This document shows positions 1 to 5,350 of a stretch of 5,350 nt of DNA, one piece after another. Every line of letters starts with the position of its first letter. Positions within the stretch are counted from its first letter, which is position 1. The stretch spans positions 1-5,350 of the forward strand of contig SCRB01000739.1 of NCBI GenBank assembly GCA_004299545.1, in the 5' to 3' direction. The translations under genes and the position numbers were made by a program. This DNA is from Rhizobiaceae bacterium (GTDB lineage Bacteria > Pseudomonadota > Alphaproteobacteria > Rhizobiales > Rhizobiaceae). The notes under the pieces were generated by a model. That model made no database searches. It was not told where the DNA came from and saw only the letters and a program-made list of their open reading frames with translations.

Positions 1-85
1 GGCGATCGAGGCATGGCAGCGGAAGACGAAAGCTCACGAAAGTACCGGTTTTTACCCCTGCCGGCAGCGGTCGCGAGAGGCTCAT
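1..85 (-). other. Possible start of a further downstream gene, cut by the window edge
   Basis: From an ATG at 83-85 on the minus strand, 36 bases after the stop of the trypsin-fold gene, a reading frame stays open to the window edge (about 28 codons, beginning MSLSRPLPAG). No ribosome binding site is seen, and the peptide is not recognised. It is too short to judge, and an open frame of this length is common in GC-rich DNA. Nothing else, including no clear terminator, was seen in the first 120 bases. Confidence 0.12.
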
Positions 86-120
86 GCACACACCGTCGCG
101 GGAGCCCGGCGGACGATGCG

Positions 121-1026
121 TCACTGCATCTGCGGCTTCTTCAGGAAGCTGTTGCGGTCGGCGGATTTGAGTCGCAGCCAGGTTTCGCGGCCGTCGCGGA
201 TGACGCGCAAGGGAACTTCCGTTCCCGCCGGCCCGCTGTCCCAGACCTGGCGGTAGAAATCGGCCAGCCCGTCGATTTCCCTGTCGCGGATATCGGAGAT
301 GACGTCTCCCTGCTTGAGGCCCGCCTTCTCCGCGGGGCCGCCTTCCGTGACGCTCATCACGACGACTTCACCGTTGCTTTCGGCCGAAAAGACTCCGAGC
401 CACGGACGCGGCGGCTTGTTCACATGGCCGCGTGTCAAAAGGTCATCGAGTATGGGAGGCAGGAGGCCGATCGGGACGACCATATTGATGTCGGCGACGT
501 CGCTACCCTTGCTCATCTGCAGGCGCAGCGAGCCGATCCCCAGCAGCTTGCCGCCGGAATCGACCAGGGCGGCGCCGCCCCATGAGGCATGCGCCGGCGC
601 GATGAAGACCGCTTCGTCGAGAAGATATTCCCAATAGCCGGCGAATTCCTGCTTTGCGACGATGCTTGCCTCGACCGACCGGCCCAGCCCGTCGATCAAC
701 GTCACGGGATCACCCACCCCGGTGGCGGCGCTGTCACCGAATTCGAGGGCGGGCAAGACGAGATCGCCCAGGGCTTGGACGAGCCCGAAACCCGTCTCCT
801 GGTCATAGGCGAGGGGATGGGCGGGAATGTTCCTACCGTCCTGATCGACAAGCCACACCTCGTCGGCCTCCGTGATCAGATAGCCGATGGTGAGCACCAA
901 TCCGTCCTTGCGGATGACGACGCCGCTGCCTTCGCGGCGGGTGCCGAGCGTGTCGGCCGTGAACGCGTTTTCGGGGACGGATGCCCGGACGGCCACCAAC
1001 GACCGTGAAATCGATTGAATGTCCAT
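121..1026 (-). CDS. Trypsin-fold (S1C/HtrA-like) PDZ protein, predicted catalytically dead
   Basis: This 301-aa protein has a DegP/HtrA-like layout. A trypsin-type domain spans roughly residues 5-195, opening with the family-typical REGSGVVIRKDGLVLT (31-46). A PDZ domain follows from about 208 to 288 (PWLGVF, GGPAEKAGLKQGDVI at 229-243, then VPLRVIRDG). Aligning motifs by eye, all three triad positions are changed: the His of TNNHV is Tyr49 (TIGYL), the Asp of TDLAV is Gly79 (TGFGL), and the Ser of GNSGGPL is Gly150 (SWGGAAL). No peptidase activity is therefore expected; a peptide-binding or scaffold role is inferred. No signal peptide or membrane segment is visible, so it may be cytoplasmic, unlike typical HtrA proteins. 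The start at ATG 1026 is chosen for the AGGA 8 bases upstream; the frame stays open to 1128, but that extension looks non-coding. It lies 145 bp downstream of hmuV on the same strand. Genome pipelines would probably call it a 'serine protease'. Confidence 0.85.
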   Translation of the reverse strand: MDIQSISRSLVAVRASVPENAFTADTLGTRREGSGVVIRKDGLVLTIGYLITEADEVWLVDQDGRNIPAHPLAYDQETGFGLVQALGDLVLPALEFGDSAATGVGDPVTLIDGLGRSVEASIVAKQEFAGYWEYLLDEAVFIAPAHASWGGAALVDSGGKLLGIGSLRLQMSKGSDVADINMVVPIGLLPPILDDLLTRGHVNKPPRPWLGVFSAESNGEVVVMSVTEGGPAEKAGLKQGDVISDIRDREIDGLADFYRQVWDSGPAGTEVPLRVIRDGRETWLRLKSADRNSFLKKPQMQ

Positions 1027-1100
1027 GTTCTTCTTCCTGCAAGTCGCGCTGTTCGGATTTCGTTCCGTTACCGGCCGGCAGGGGACCGGGATACAGGCCA

Positions 1101-1128
1101 AAGGTAGGTATATGCGCGGCGGCTGCAA
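1101..1128 (-). promoter_or_regulatory. Weak candidate promoter for the trypsin-fold/PDZ gene
   Basis: In the 145-bp gap between hmuV and the next gene, the minus strand carries TTGCAG (1123-1128) and TACCTT (1101-1106) separated by 16 bases. This resembles a housekeeping -35/-10 pair only loosely. If real, it would give the downstream gene its own promoter with a leader of about 70 bases. No other convincing regulatory site was seen in this gap. Confidence 0.2.
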
Positions 1129-1142
1129 GGTATGCGCCGAAA

Positions 1143-1182
1143 CGGCCGCCTCCCTCGGTGGTGCGAGATTGTCAGGCGGCCG
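1143..1182. terminator. Weak inverted repeat at the 3' end of hmuV
   Basis: CGGCCGCC (1143-1150) and GGCGGCCG (1175-1182) are perfect inverted copies, extended to 9 pairs by T1151-A1174. They enclose a 22-base loop that contains a smaller CTCG/CGAG hairpin (1154-1157 and 1164-1167). On the minus strand the structure straddles the hmuV stop codon. There is no following T-run, so it is not a standard intrinsic terminator. It could slow or protect the transcript end, or be chance in GC-rich DNA. Confidence 0.25.
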
Positions 1183-1957
1183 ATTGCGGCAATACGAACG
1201 GTACGCCCGTTTCGGCGAAACCGACCGCCAGCCGGCAGTCGAAGATTGTCGCCAGCGTCTCCTCCGTCAGCACGTCGGCGGCGGTGCCGGAGGCGGCGAT
1301 CTTGCCCCTGTGCATCATGACGATCCGGTCTGCGAACATGGCGGCGAGATTGAGGTCGTGCAGCACGGCAATGACGCCGCCGCCGTGCCGGGCGTAGTCC
1401 CGCGCGACATTCATGATCAGCAACTGATGCTTGACGTCGAGGCTGGAGACCGGTTCGTCGAGGAAAAGATAGCGCGCTTGCCCCTCGAGGACGGGCGACC
1501 AGACCTGGCACAGAACACGCGCCAGTTGCACGCGCTGCTGTTCGCCGCCGGAGAGTTCCTGATAGAGCCGGCCGCTGAAATTTTCGAGACCGACGCGGGC
1601 CAGCGCTCTTTCGGGGAGGCGCGCGACGGCATCGGGAAGCGCTCCCGAACGGCCGTTGGTCAGGCCGAGCCTGACGACCTCGTGCACGGTGAAGGGGAAG
1701 GCGAGCGTGGTCGCCTGCGGCAGGACGGCGCGCAGCGCAGCCATCTGCCAGGGCTTCATCGATGACAACGAGATGCCGTTGAACATGACCCGGCCGCGAT
1801 AGGCAAGGTCGCCGGAAAGCGTCTTCATCAGGGTCGTCTTGCCCGAACCGTTGGGTCCTACGATCACCGTCATCTCGCCGGGGCGCGCGGTCATGCCGAC
1901 AGACGACAGGATCTCCCTGCGGCCGAGCGAGACGGATAGGTTCGTCGTTTCGATCAT
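1172..1957 (-). CDS. hmuV: Haem ABC transporter ATP-binding protein HmuV
   Basis: This is a complete ABC ATPase that powers haem import through HmuU. Numbering from the first Met (1960, 262 aa), it has Walker A GPNGSGKT (35-42), Q-loop Gln82, signature LSGGEQQRV (136-144), Walker B YLFLDEP (164-170), D-loop SSLD (172-175) and the switch His201 in AVLHDLN. All catalytic motifs are intact, and the length is normal for the HmuV/FecE/BtuD group. There are two adjacent ATG codons; the second, at 1957, has the better spacing to the GAGGG site and is used here, giving 261 aa. Alternatively the gene begins at 1960. It is the last gene of the hmu operon and follows hmuU by only a few bases. A short stretch rich in Trp/Pro/Leu/Glu (residues 153-161) separates the signature from Walker B, as in other haem ATPases. 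Confidence 0.95.
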   Translation of the reverse strand: MIETTNLSVSLGRREILSSVGMTARPGEMTVIVGPNGSGKTTLMKTLSGDLAYRGRVMFNGISLSSMKPWQMAALRAVLPQATTLAFPFTVHEVVRLGLTNGRSGALPDAVARLPERALARVGLENFSGRLYQELSGGEQQRVQLARVLCQVWSPVLEGQARYLFLDEPVSSLDVKHQLLIMNVARDYARHGGGVIAVLHDLNLAAMFADRIVMMHRGKIAASGTAADVLTEETLATIFDCRLAVGFAETGVPFVLPQSAA

Positions 1958-1961
1958 CATG

Positions 1962-1966
1962 CCCTC
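1962..1966 (-). promoter_or_regulatory. Ribosome binding site of hmuV overlapping the hmuU stop
   Basis: GAGGG on the minus strand overlaps the hmuU TGA (1965-1967). It lies 1 base from the ATG at 1960 and 4 bases from the ATG at 1957. The spacing favours initiation at 1957 and suggests coupling of ATPase synthesis to permease synthesis (inference). Confidence 0.55.
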
Positions 1967-3089
1967 ACAGATCGATGACGCCGCGCCGGCGAAGCAGGAT
2001 CCACAGGAAGAAGGGACCGCCGACGGCGGCGGTCAGGATGCCGATCGGCAGTTCCGCCGGCGCGACAACGGTGCGGCTCGCCGCATCGGCGAGAAGCAGA
2101 AGCGTCGCGCCGAGAAGCGCCGAGGCAGGCAGAAGGTAGCGATGGTCGGGGCCGATCAGCAGGCGGAGAAGATGCGGGCAGACGATGCCGACGAAGCCGA
2201 TGGCGCCGCTGACGGCCACCGACGCGCCGGTGGCTGCCGAGACGACGAGAACCGCCAGCATCTTGAAGAACTGCACGGGAACGCCGAGATGCGCCGCCGA
2301 CGCTTCACCCAGCGAAAGGGCATTGAGCGCACGCGCCAGGAAGGGCGACGCGGCGAGTGCCGGCAGGATGATCGGCGCCACCGCCCAAAGCTTGCTCCAT
2401 GTCGAGCCGGCGAGAGACCCCAGCATCCAGAAACTCAGGTCGCGCAATTGCTGATCGTTGGCGAGGTAGATCAGGAGGCCTGTGAAGGCGAGCGCCATCG
2501 CGGCAATGGCGATGCCGGCAAGCAGCATGGTCGCGATCGAGGTTCGGCCCTCGCGTGTCGATATGCGGTAAAGGAGCGTGGTGACGGCAAGCCCGCCGGC
2601 GAAGGCTGCGATCGGCAGGGCATAGACGCCGAAGAATATGGCGAGCGGGGCGAGAGCCGTTCCGCCCAGGACGATCATCGTCGCGGCGCCGAGGCTCGCA
2701 CCGGCGGAGATGCCGATAATCCCAGGGTCGGCGAGGGGGTTGCGGAAAAGGCCCTGCATGACGGCGCCGGAGACGGCGAGCGACGCGCCGACCAGTGCCC
2801 CGAGGAGCATGCGGGGTAGCCGGATTTCCATGATGATGAGATGGCTGCGCTGCGACAGCGCGCCGCCGGCGGGCGCGAACCAATCCCGCACGATCGGCAG
2901 TATGGAGGCGTCGGACGCGCCGGAGGCGAGGCTGAAGAGCGCCGTCGCCGCGAGCAGGGCGACAAGGATCACGAGCACCATTCGCGCACGCGCGGAGCGG
3001 TCTCCTTCGTGCCTTGCAAACGGCGTTCGGCGCGAGATTGTGACCGCTCCGCCGGGCGCCGCCTGATCGCCTGCCATGGGAGAATGCAC
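1965..3089 (-). CDS. hmuU: Haem ABC transporter permease HmuU (FecCD family)
   Basis: This is a 374-aa polytopic inner-membrane protein of the FecCD/BtuC permease family. It works as a dimer that receives haem from HmuT and is driven by HmuV. About ten hydrophobic segments are visible, the first near residues 37-56 after a polar, Arg-rich N-tail. Family signatures are RLPR (90-93), GLFRNPLADPGIIGISAGA (113-131), the cytoplasmic ATPase-contacting loop GFVGIVCPHLLR (298-309), and the C-terminal ELPIGILTAAVGGPFF (346-361). A short basic tail LLRRRGVIDL ends the protein. The start taken is GTG 3089, two bases after the hmuT stop, preceded by a weak GCGGGG site. ATG 3077 would shorten it by four residues but has no Shine-Dalgarno sequence. 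The stop TGA is embedded in the ribosome binding site of hmuV. Confidence 0.94.
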   Translation of the reverse strand: MHSPMAGDQAAPGGAVTISRRTPFARHEGDRSARARMVLVILVALLAATALFSLASGASDASILPIVRDWFAPAGGALSQRSHLIIMEIRLPRMLLGALVGASLAVSGAVMQGLFRNPLADPGIIGISAGASLGAATMIVLGGTALAPLAIFFGVYALPIAAFAGGLAVTTLLYRISTREGRTSIATMLLAGIAIAAMALAFTGLLIYLANDQQLRDLSFWMLGSLAGSTWSKLWAVAPIILPALAASPFLARALNALSLGEASAAHLGVPVQFFKMLAVLVVSAATGASVAVSGAIGFVGIVCPHLLRLLIGPDHRYLLPASALLGATLLLLADAASRTVVAPAELPIGILTAAVGGPFFLWILLRRRGVIDL

Positions 3090-3091
3090 GG

Positions 3092-4018
3092 TTACCCCGC
3101 CTTGCCGTAAAGCGCCGCGGAAAGGTCACGGATGGCATGCGCCGTCCGTGGTCCGAAGCCAAGCAGGTAAGCGCCGTCCATGCGGATCAGCGTCTTCATT
3201 TTTCCGGCCGGCGTCGCGGCAATCGCCGGTTCGGACAATATGGCGTCGTCTGTCGGAGAAGGGCCGGCGTGATCCATCATCAATATGACGTCCGGCCTGG
3301 CCTCGATGATCGCTTCGTCGGTCAGTTGCTTGTAGCCGTGATAGCCGCTGACGGCGTTCACACCGCCGGCCATGGCGATGATGCCGTCAGCCGCAGTGCC
3401 GCTGCCGGAAGCCAGCATCCGGCCGCCCTGCAGGCTGAGCACGAACAGCACCCGCTTCCTGCCGGTCTTCGGAAGCCCGGCCGCCGCCCCGTCGATCGCC
3501 GCGCCGATCCTTGTGGCGAGTTCCTCGGCCGCTGCCTTCTTGCCGACTGCCGTGCCGACGAGTCGGATCTTCTCCAAAATGCCGTCGCGGGTGAATTTCT
3601 CGGGCACGAGCAGGAAGGGAACGCTCGCTTTCTCCAATACGTCGATGGCTTCCTGCGGGCCGCTGCCTTCCAGTGCCAGAACCGCATCCGGATCGACCGA
3701 CAGCACGCCTTCGGGCGAAAGCTGGCGCATATAGCCGACGTCCGGAAGCGTCAGCACCGCGGGAGGATAGACACTCGTCGTGTCGCGGGCGACCAGCTTG
3801 TCCTCGGCGCCGAGCGCATAGACGATCTCGGTAATCGAACCGCCGATAGCGACGATCCGGTGCGCCTTGGCGAGGGAAGCGGCCTGCTCCGCTTCGATTT
3901 CGGTGGCCCTTGCCGATCCGCACAGAGGAAGAGGCGCCAGCGCTATGAGCGCCAATGGCAGGAACGCCATGCGCAGGTGAAGAGGGCGCCGCTTCCGCAG
4001 TTCCAGTGCGGAAGCCAT
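3092..4018 (-). CDS. hmuT: Periplasmic haem-binding protein HmuT
   Basis: This is a 308-aa class III (helical-backbone) substrate-binding protein of the ShuT/PhuT/HmuT haem group. The N-terminus is a signal peptide: basic LRKRR near residues 7-11, a hydrophobic core from about 17 to 32, and a probable cleavage site after SARA (residue 38). A cysteine at 33 is not in a convincing lipobox, so a soluble periplasmic protein is expected. The mature protein has the GGSITEIVYALG segment and then RDTTSVYPP. Tyr84 there matches the conserved Tyr that coordinates haem in ShuT/PhuT. Glu103 (SPEGVLSVDPD) and Glu235 (TDEAIIEARPD) sit where BtuF-like proteins carry the two glutamates that dock to permease arginines. 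The ATG overlaps the hmuS stop (TAATG), which implies coupled translation. An internal Met17 would drop the basic N-region and has no ribosome binding site. Confidence 0.94.
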   Translation of the reverse strand: MASALELRKRRPLHLRMAFLPLALIALAPLPLCGSARATEIEAEQAASLAKAHRIVAIGGSITEIVYALGAEDKLVARDTTSVYPPAVLTLPDVGYMRQLSPEGVLSVDPDAVLALEGSGPQEAIDVLEKASVPFLLVPEKFTRDGILEKIRLVGTAVGKKAAAEELATRIGAAIDGAAAGLPKTGRKRVLFVLSLQGGRMLASGSGTAADGIIAMAGGVNAVSGYHGYKQLTDEAIIEARPDVILMMDHAGPSPTDDAILSEPAIAATPAGKMKTLIRMDGAYLLGFGPRTAHAIRDLSAALYGKAG

Positions 4019-5085
4019 TATGCCGCCGTCGATTGGCGAATACGCGGCAGGTTCTCGACGAGGAAACGCCAGTCTTCCCGCTCCGGCGAGCCTTCCTTTC
4101 GCACCCCGAAGAACTGGATAATCATCTGCCTGTTCTCGTCATAGGCCTCGATCGAGGTGATGTTGCCGTCTTTCGAGGGTTTCCGCACCGCCCATGCTTC
4201 ACAAATGTGATCGGTCCGCAGGTGCAGGTGGAACGTCGCGTCCATGATGTTGAGCCATGGCCCCATCGGCCTGACGTCATGGATCGGGCCGGAATGGATC
4301 TGCACGCAGCCGCCATTGCCGACAAAGCACATGATCGGCAATGCCTCGCTCACGGCAAGGCGCAACATCGCGCCGACGGTGTCGGGCGCCAATTGCCAGG
4401 CATATTCCTCGCCGATCGCCCTGATCGCCTGATGGCGCGTCATGTTCAGCTTCTTCAGGATGGCGAACAACTGGTGCACGTCGGTCATGCGGCTCCAGCG
4501 GTCCCTGAGAAGCTCCGCGTGTGCGGCGTCACCGTCTTTCCCTGATTCCCCTGACGTGGGAGTCGTCTTCACCGTCCTGACGACCTGCGAGCGATCCGCG
4601 CTCTCAAGCTGCGCGATCAGGTTCTGATAGGCATGGAGGTTCGAAACCGGACGCAGATGCACCTTATGGACGGCGTCGCCGACAGCGTCGAAAAACTGGA
4701 GCGACCGGCGGACCCCGTCGTCACTGTGTTTTTCCACGGCAAAGCCGTGGGCCCAGACTTTAGGAAAAATCCTGAGATCGATCTGCTCGCCGAGGACGAT
4801 GGCGTGCTCCCTGCCGACCGTCACCTTTTCATAGATGCCGATCTTCTCGTGGACCGCGCTTTCATTGCGTGTCAGCGCCATCACCTCGCCGACTGCCTCA
4901 AGGCCGAGGAGCAGCTTGCCGGCATCCGGTTCGATGCGGATGACGTTCTCGCCACAATGAGCCGCGATAAGATCAGCCTCCGATATGGACAGGCTTTGTG
5001 CCAGATCACGTTCGCGCATCTCCGGATTTGCGACGCGTGCCTTGCGGATCGCCTCTGGCGAGGGTTTCTCTCTACTCTCGATCAT
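4018..5085 (-). CDS. hmuS: Cytoplasmic haem-handling protein HmuS (hemin-degrading factor family)
   Basis: This is a 355-aa protein of the HemS/ShuS/PhuS/HmuS family, normal length, with no signal peptide. It shows the family's two tandem repeats: roughly residues 25-155 (containing WAHGFAVEKH and SLQFFDAVG) and 205-345 (containing FVGNGGCVQIHSG, the AWAVRKP segment and IIQFFGV). They are joined by a polar Thr/Ser/Gly/Asp-rich linker around 170-195. Family members bind haem in the cytoplasm through a His in the second half and either pass it on or help degrade it. Candidate ligands here are His204 (DVHQLF) and His218 (TRHQAI); which one is equivalent to the known ligand was not settled. True haem degradation is disputed for some members, so 'haem chaperone or degrading factor' is the safe call. 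The start is chosen from the GAGGGA site just upstream; an in-frame GTG at 5097 would add four residues. The stop TAA shares one base with the hmuT start. Confidence 0.93.
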   Translation of the reverse strand: MIESREKPSPEAIRKARVANPEMRERDLAQSLSISEADLIAAHCGENVIRIEPDAGKLLLGLEAVGEVMALTRNESAVHEKIGIYEKVTVGREHAIVLGEQIDLRIFPKVWAHGFAVEKHSDDGVRRSLQFFDAVGDAVHKVHLRPVSNLHAYQNLIAQLESADRSQVVRTVKTTPTSGESGKDGDAAHAELLRDRWSRMTDVHQLFAILKKLNMTRHQAIRAIGEEYAWQLAPDTVGAMLRLAVSEALPIMCFVGNGGCVQIHSGPIHDVRPMGPWLNIMDATFHLHLRTDHICEAWAVRKPSKDGNITSIEAYDENRQMIIQFFGVRKEGSPEREDWRFLVENLPRIRQSTAA

Positions 5086-5089
5086 GTCG

Positions 5090-5095
5090 TCCCTC
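5090..5095 (-). promoter_or_regulatory. Ribosome binding site of hmuS overlapping the hmuP stop
   Basis: GAGGGA on the minus strand lies 4 bases before the ATG at 5085. The TGA stop of hmuP (5094-5096) shares its last two bases with this site. This decides the hmuS start in favour of ATG 5085 over the GTG at 5097, which has no good Shine-Dalgarno sequence. It also suggests translational coupling of the two genes (inference). Confidence 0.6.
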
Positions 5096-5306
5096 ACTTG
5101 TTCAGGATGAGCTTGCCCTGCCGGGTGATCTTCAGCCGGTAGAGCGCGCCATGGTGTTCAATGCCGATTTCATGCGTGCCGCGGAAAAGCTGCTCGCTGA
5201 GGATCGTCCGCGCCGGCGAGGGAGACAGCGGAGCGGCCGCCCTTTGGACCGCAACGACACGCCCCAGCGGGCGGCGGATGACCTCGACCTGTGTGGATCT
5301 CTGCAT
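5094..5306 (-). CDS. hmuP: HmuP/HemP family haem-uptake regulator
   Basis: This is a small protein (70 aa from this start) whose last 38 residues are the conserved HemP core. The core opens with ILSEQLFRG, continues through a basic and His-rich stretch (HEIGIEHHG) to YRLKITRQGKLIL, and ends in NK. The N-terminal third is basic and poorly conserved. In Sinorhizobium and Bradyrhizobium, HmuP is known to be needed for expression of haem-uptake genes, including the outer-membrane receptor, and acts as a DNA-binding co-activator; that role is transferred here by family membership. It heads the hmuPSTUV operon. There are two candidate ATG starts. At 5324 the GGAG lies only 2 bases upstream, which is too close. 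At 5306 a GAGGG (5316-5320) sits 9 bases upstream, so 5306 is preferred, but a 76-aa form from 5324 is possible. The TGA stop overlaps the ribosome binding site of hmuS. Confidence 0.9.
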   Translation of the reverse strand: MQRSTQVEVIRRPLGRVVAVQRAAAPLSPSPARTILSEQLFRGTHEIGIEHHGALYRLKITRQGKLILNK

Positions 5307-5350
5307 GGGAAAGGGCCCTCTCATCTCTCCGGTTCCCGGGTGGTCGAGGC

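Noticed and set aside
1..120. Terminator after the trypsin-fold gene
   Set aside because: Only very short stems (for example GGG/CCC or GGT/ACC) are present, with no stable hairpin followed by a T-run on the minus strand.
13..1008. Open frames on the plus strand opposite the trypsin-fold gene
   Set aside because: They lie antisense to a gene with clear trypsin-fold and PDZ motifs; no independent support.
1027..1128. N-terminal extension of the trypsin-fold gene to an ATG at 1128
   Set aside because: The added 34 residues are Pro/Cys/Arg-rich without a signal peptide pattern, while ATG 1026 has an AGGA at good spacing.
1839..2819. 326-codon open frame on the plus strand opposite hmuU/hmuV
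   Set aside because: Low-complexity Arg/Asp/Gly/Glu-rich translation, a mirror of codon bias in hmuU; no ribosome site and no family resemblance.
3137..4144. 335-codon open frame on the plus strand opposite hmuT
   Set aside because: It is antisense to hmuT and the end of hmuS, with an Arg/Gln/His-rich composition typical of a GC-rich shadow frame. It has no recognisable domain and runs across two well-supported genes.
3955..4545. 196-codon open frame on the plus strand opposite hmuS
   Set aside because: Shadow of hmuS; unrecognisable composition and overlap with the strongly supported gene.
5325..5350. Possible iron-responsive operator upstream of hmuP
   Set aside because: Only about 26 bases are present beyond the first hmuP ATG. 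No TGA-N9-TCA-like dyad or promoter element is visible, so the control region must lie outside the window.
1..5350. CRISPR array, insertion sequence, tRNA or rRNA
   Set aside because: No regularly spaced repeats, transposase motifs, terminal inverted repeats or RNA gene patterns were seen; the window is almost fully occupied by coding genes.

Overview
The window is a compact bacterial haem-uptake operon read entirely on the minus strand, so the biological order runs from the right end to the left. From right to left it holds hmuP (hemP-like), hmuS (haem-handling protein of the HemS/HmuS/PhuS family), hmuT (periplasmic haem-binding protein), hmuU (FecCD-type permease) and hmuV (ABC ATPase). 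After a 145-bp gap comes a gene for a trypsin-fold plus PDZ protein on the same strand. The gene order hmuPSTUV, the small HmuP protein at the head, the high GC content (about 60-65% by eye) and the codon use all point to an alphaproteobacterium, most likely of the Rhizobiaceae (Rhizobium, Sinorhizobium/Ensifer, Agrobacterium and relatives). The exact genus cannot be fixed from the sequence alone.

Layout. About 5307-5350 is the extreme 3' edge of the upstream region; the operon promoter and any iron-responsive operator (RirA or Irr type) lie outside the window. Positions 1172-5306 are the five hmu genes, packed with gaps or overlaps of a few bases. At two junctions (hmuP/hmuS and hmuU/hmuV) the stop codon of the upstream gene is built into the Shine-Dalgarno sequence of the next. 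Positions 1027-1171 are non-coding, with a weak hairpin over the end of hmuV and a weak candidate promoter for the next gene. Positions 121-1026 encode the trypsin-fold/PDZ protein. Positions 1-120 hold no supported gene, only an open frame running off the edge.

How the genes work together. In the established model, an outer-membrane TonB-dependent receptor (not in this window) brings haem into the periplasm. HmuT binds it and delivers it to the HmuU dimer, HmuV hydrolyses ATP to drive import, and HmuS receives or processes haem in the cytoplasm. HmuP is known in rhizobia as a positive regulator needed for expression of haem-uptake genes.

The transporter is a well-known system, not a new one. 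The most unusual item is the last gene. It looks like a DegP/HtrA relative (trypsin-like domain then PDZ), but by motif alignment all three positions of the Ser-His-Asp catalytic triad are replaced, and no signal peptide is visible. It is therefore probably a non-proteolytic pseudo-protease, and its job next to a haem operon is unknown.
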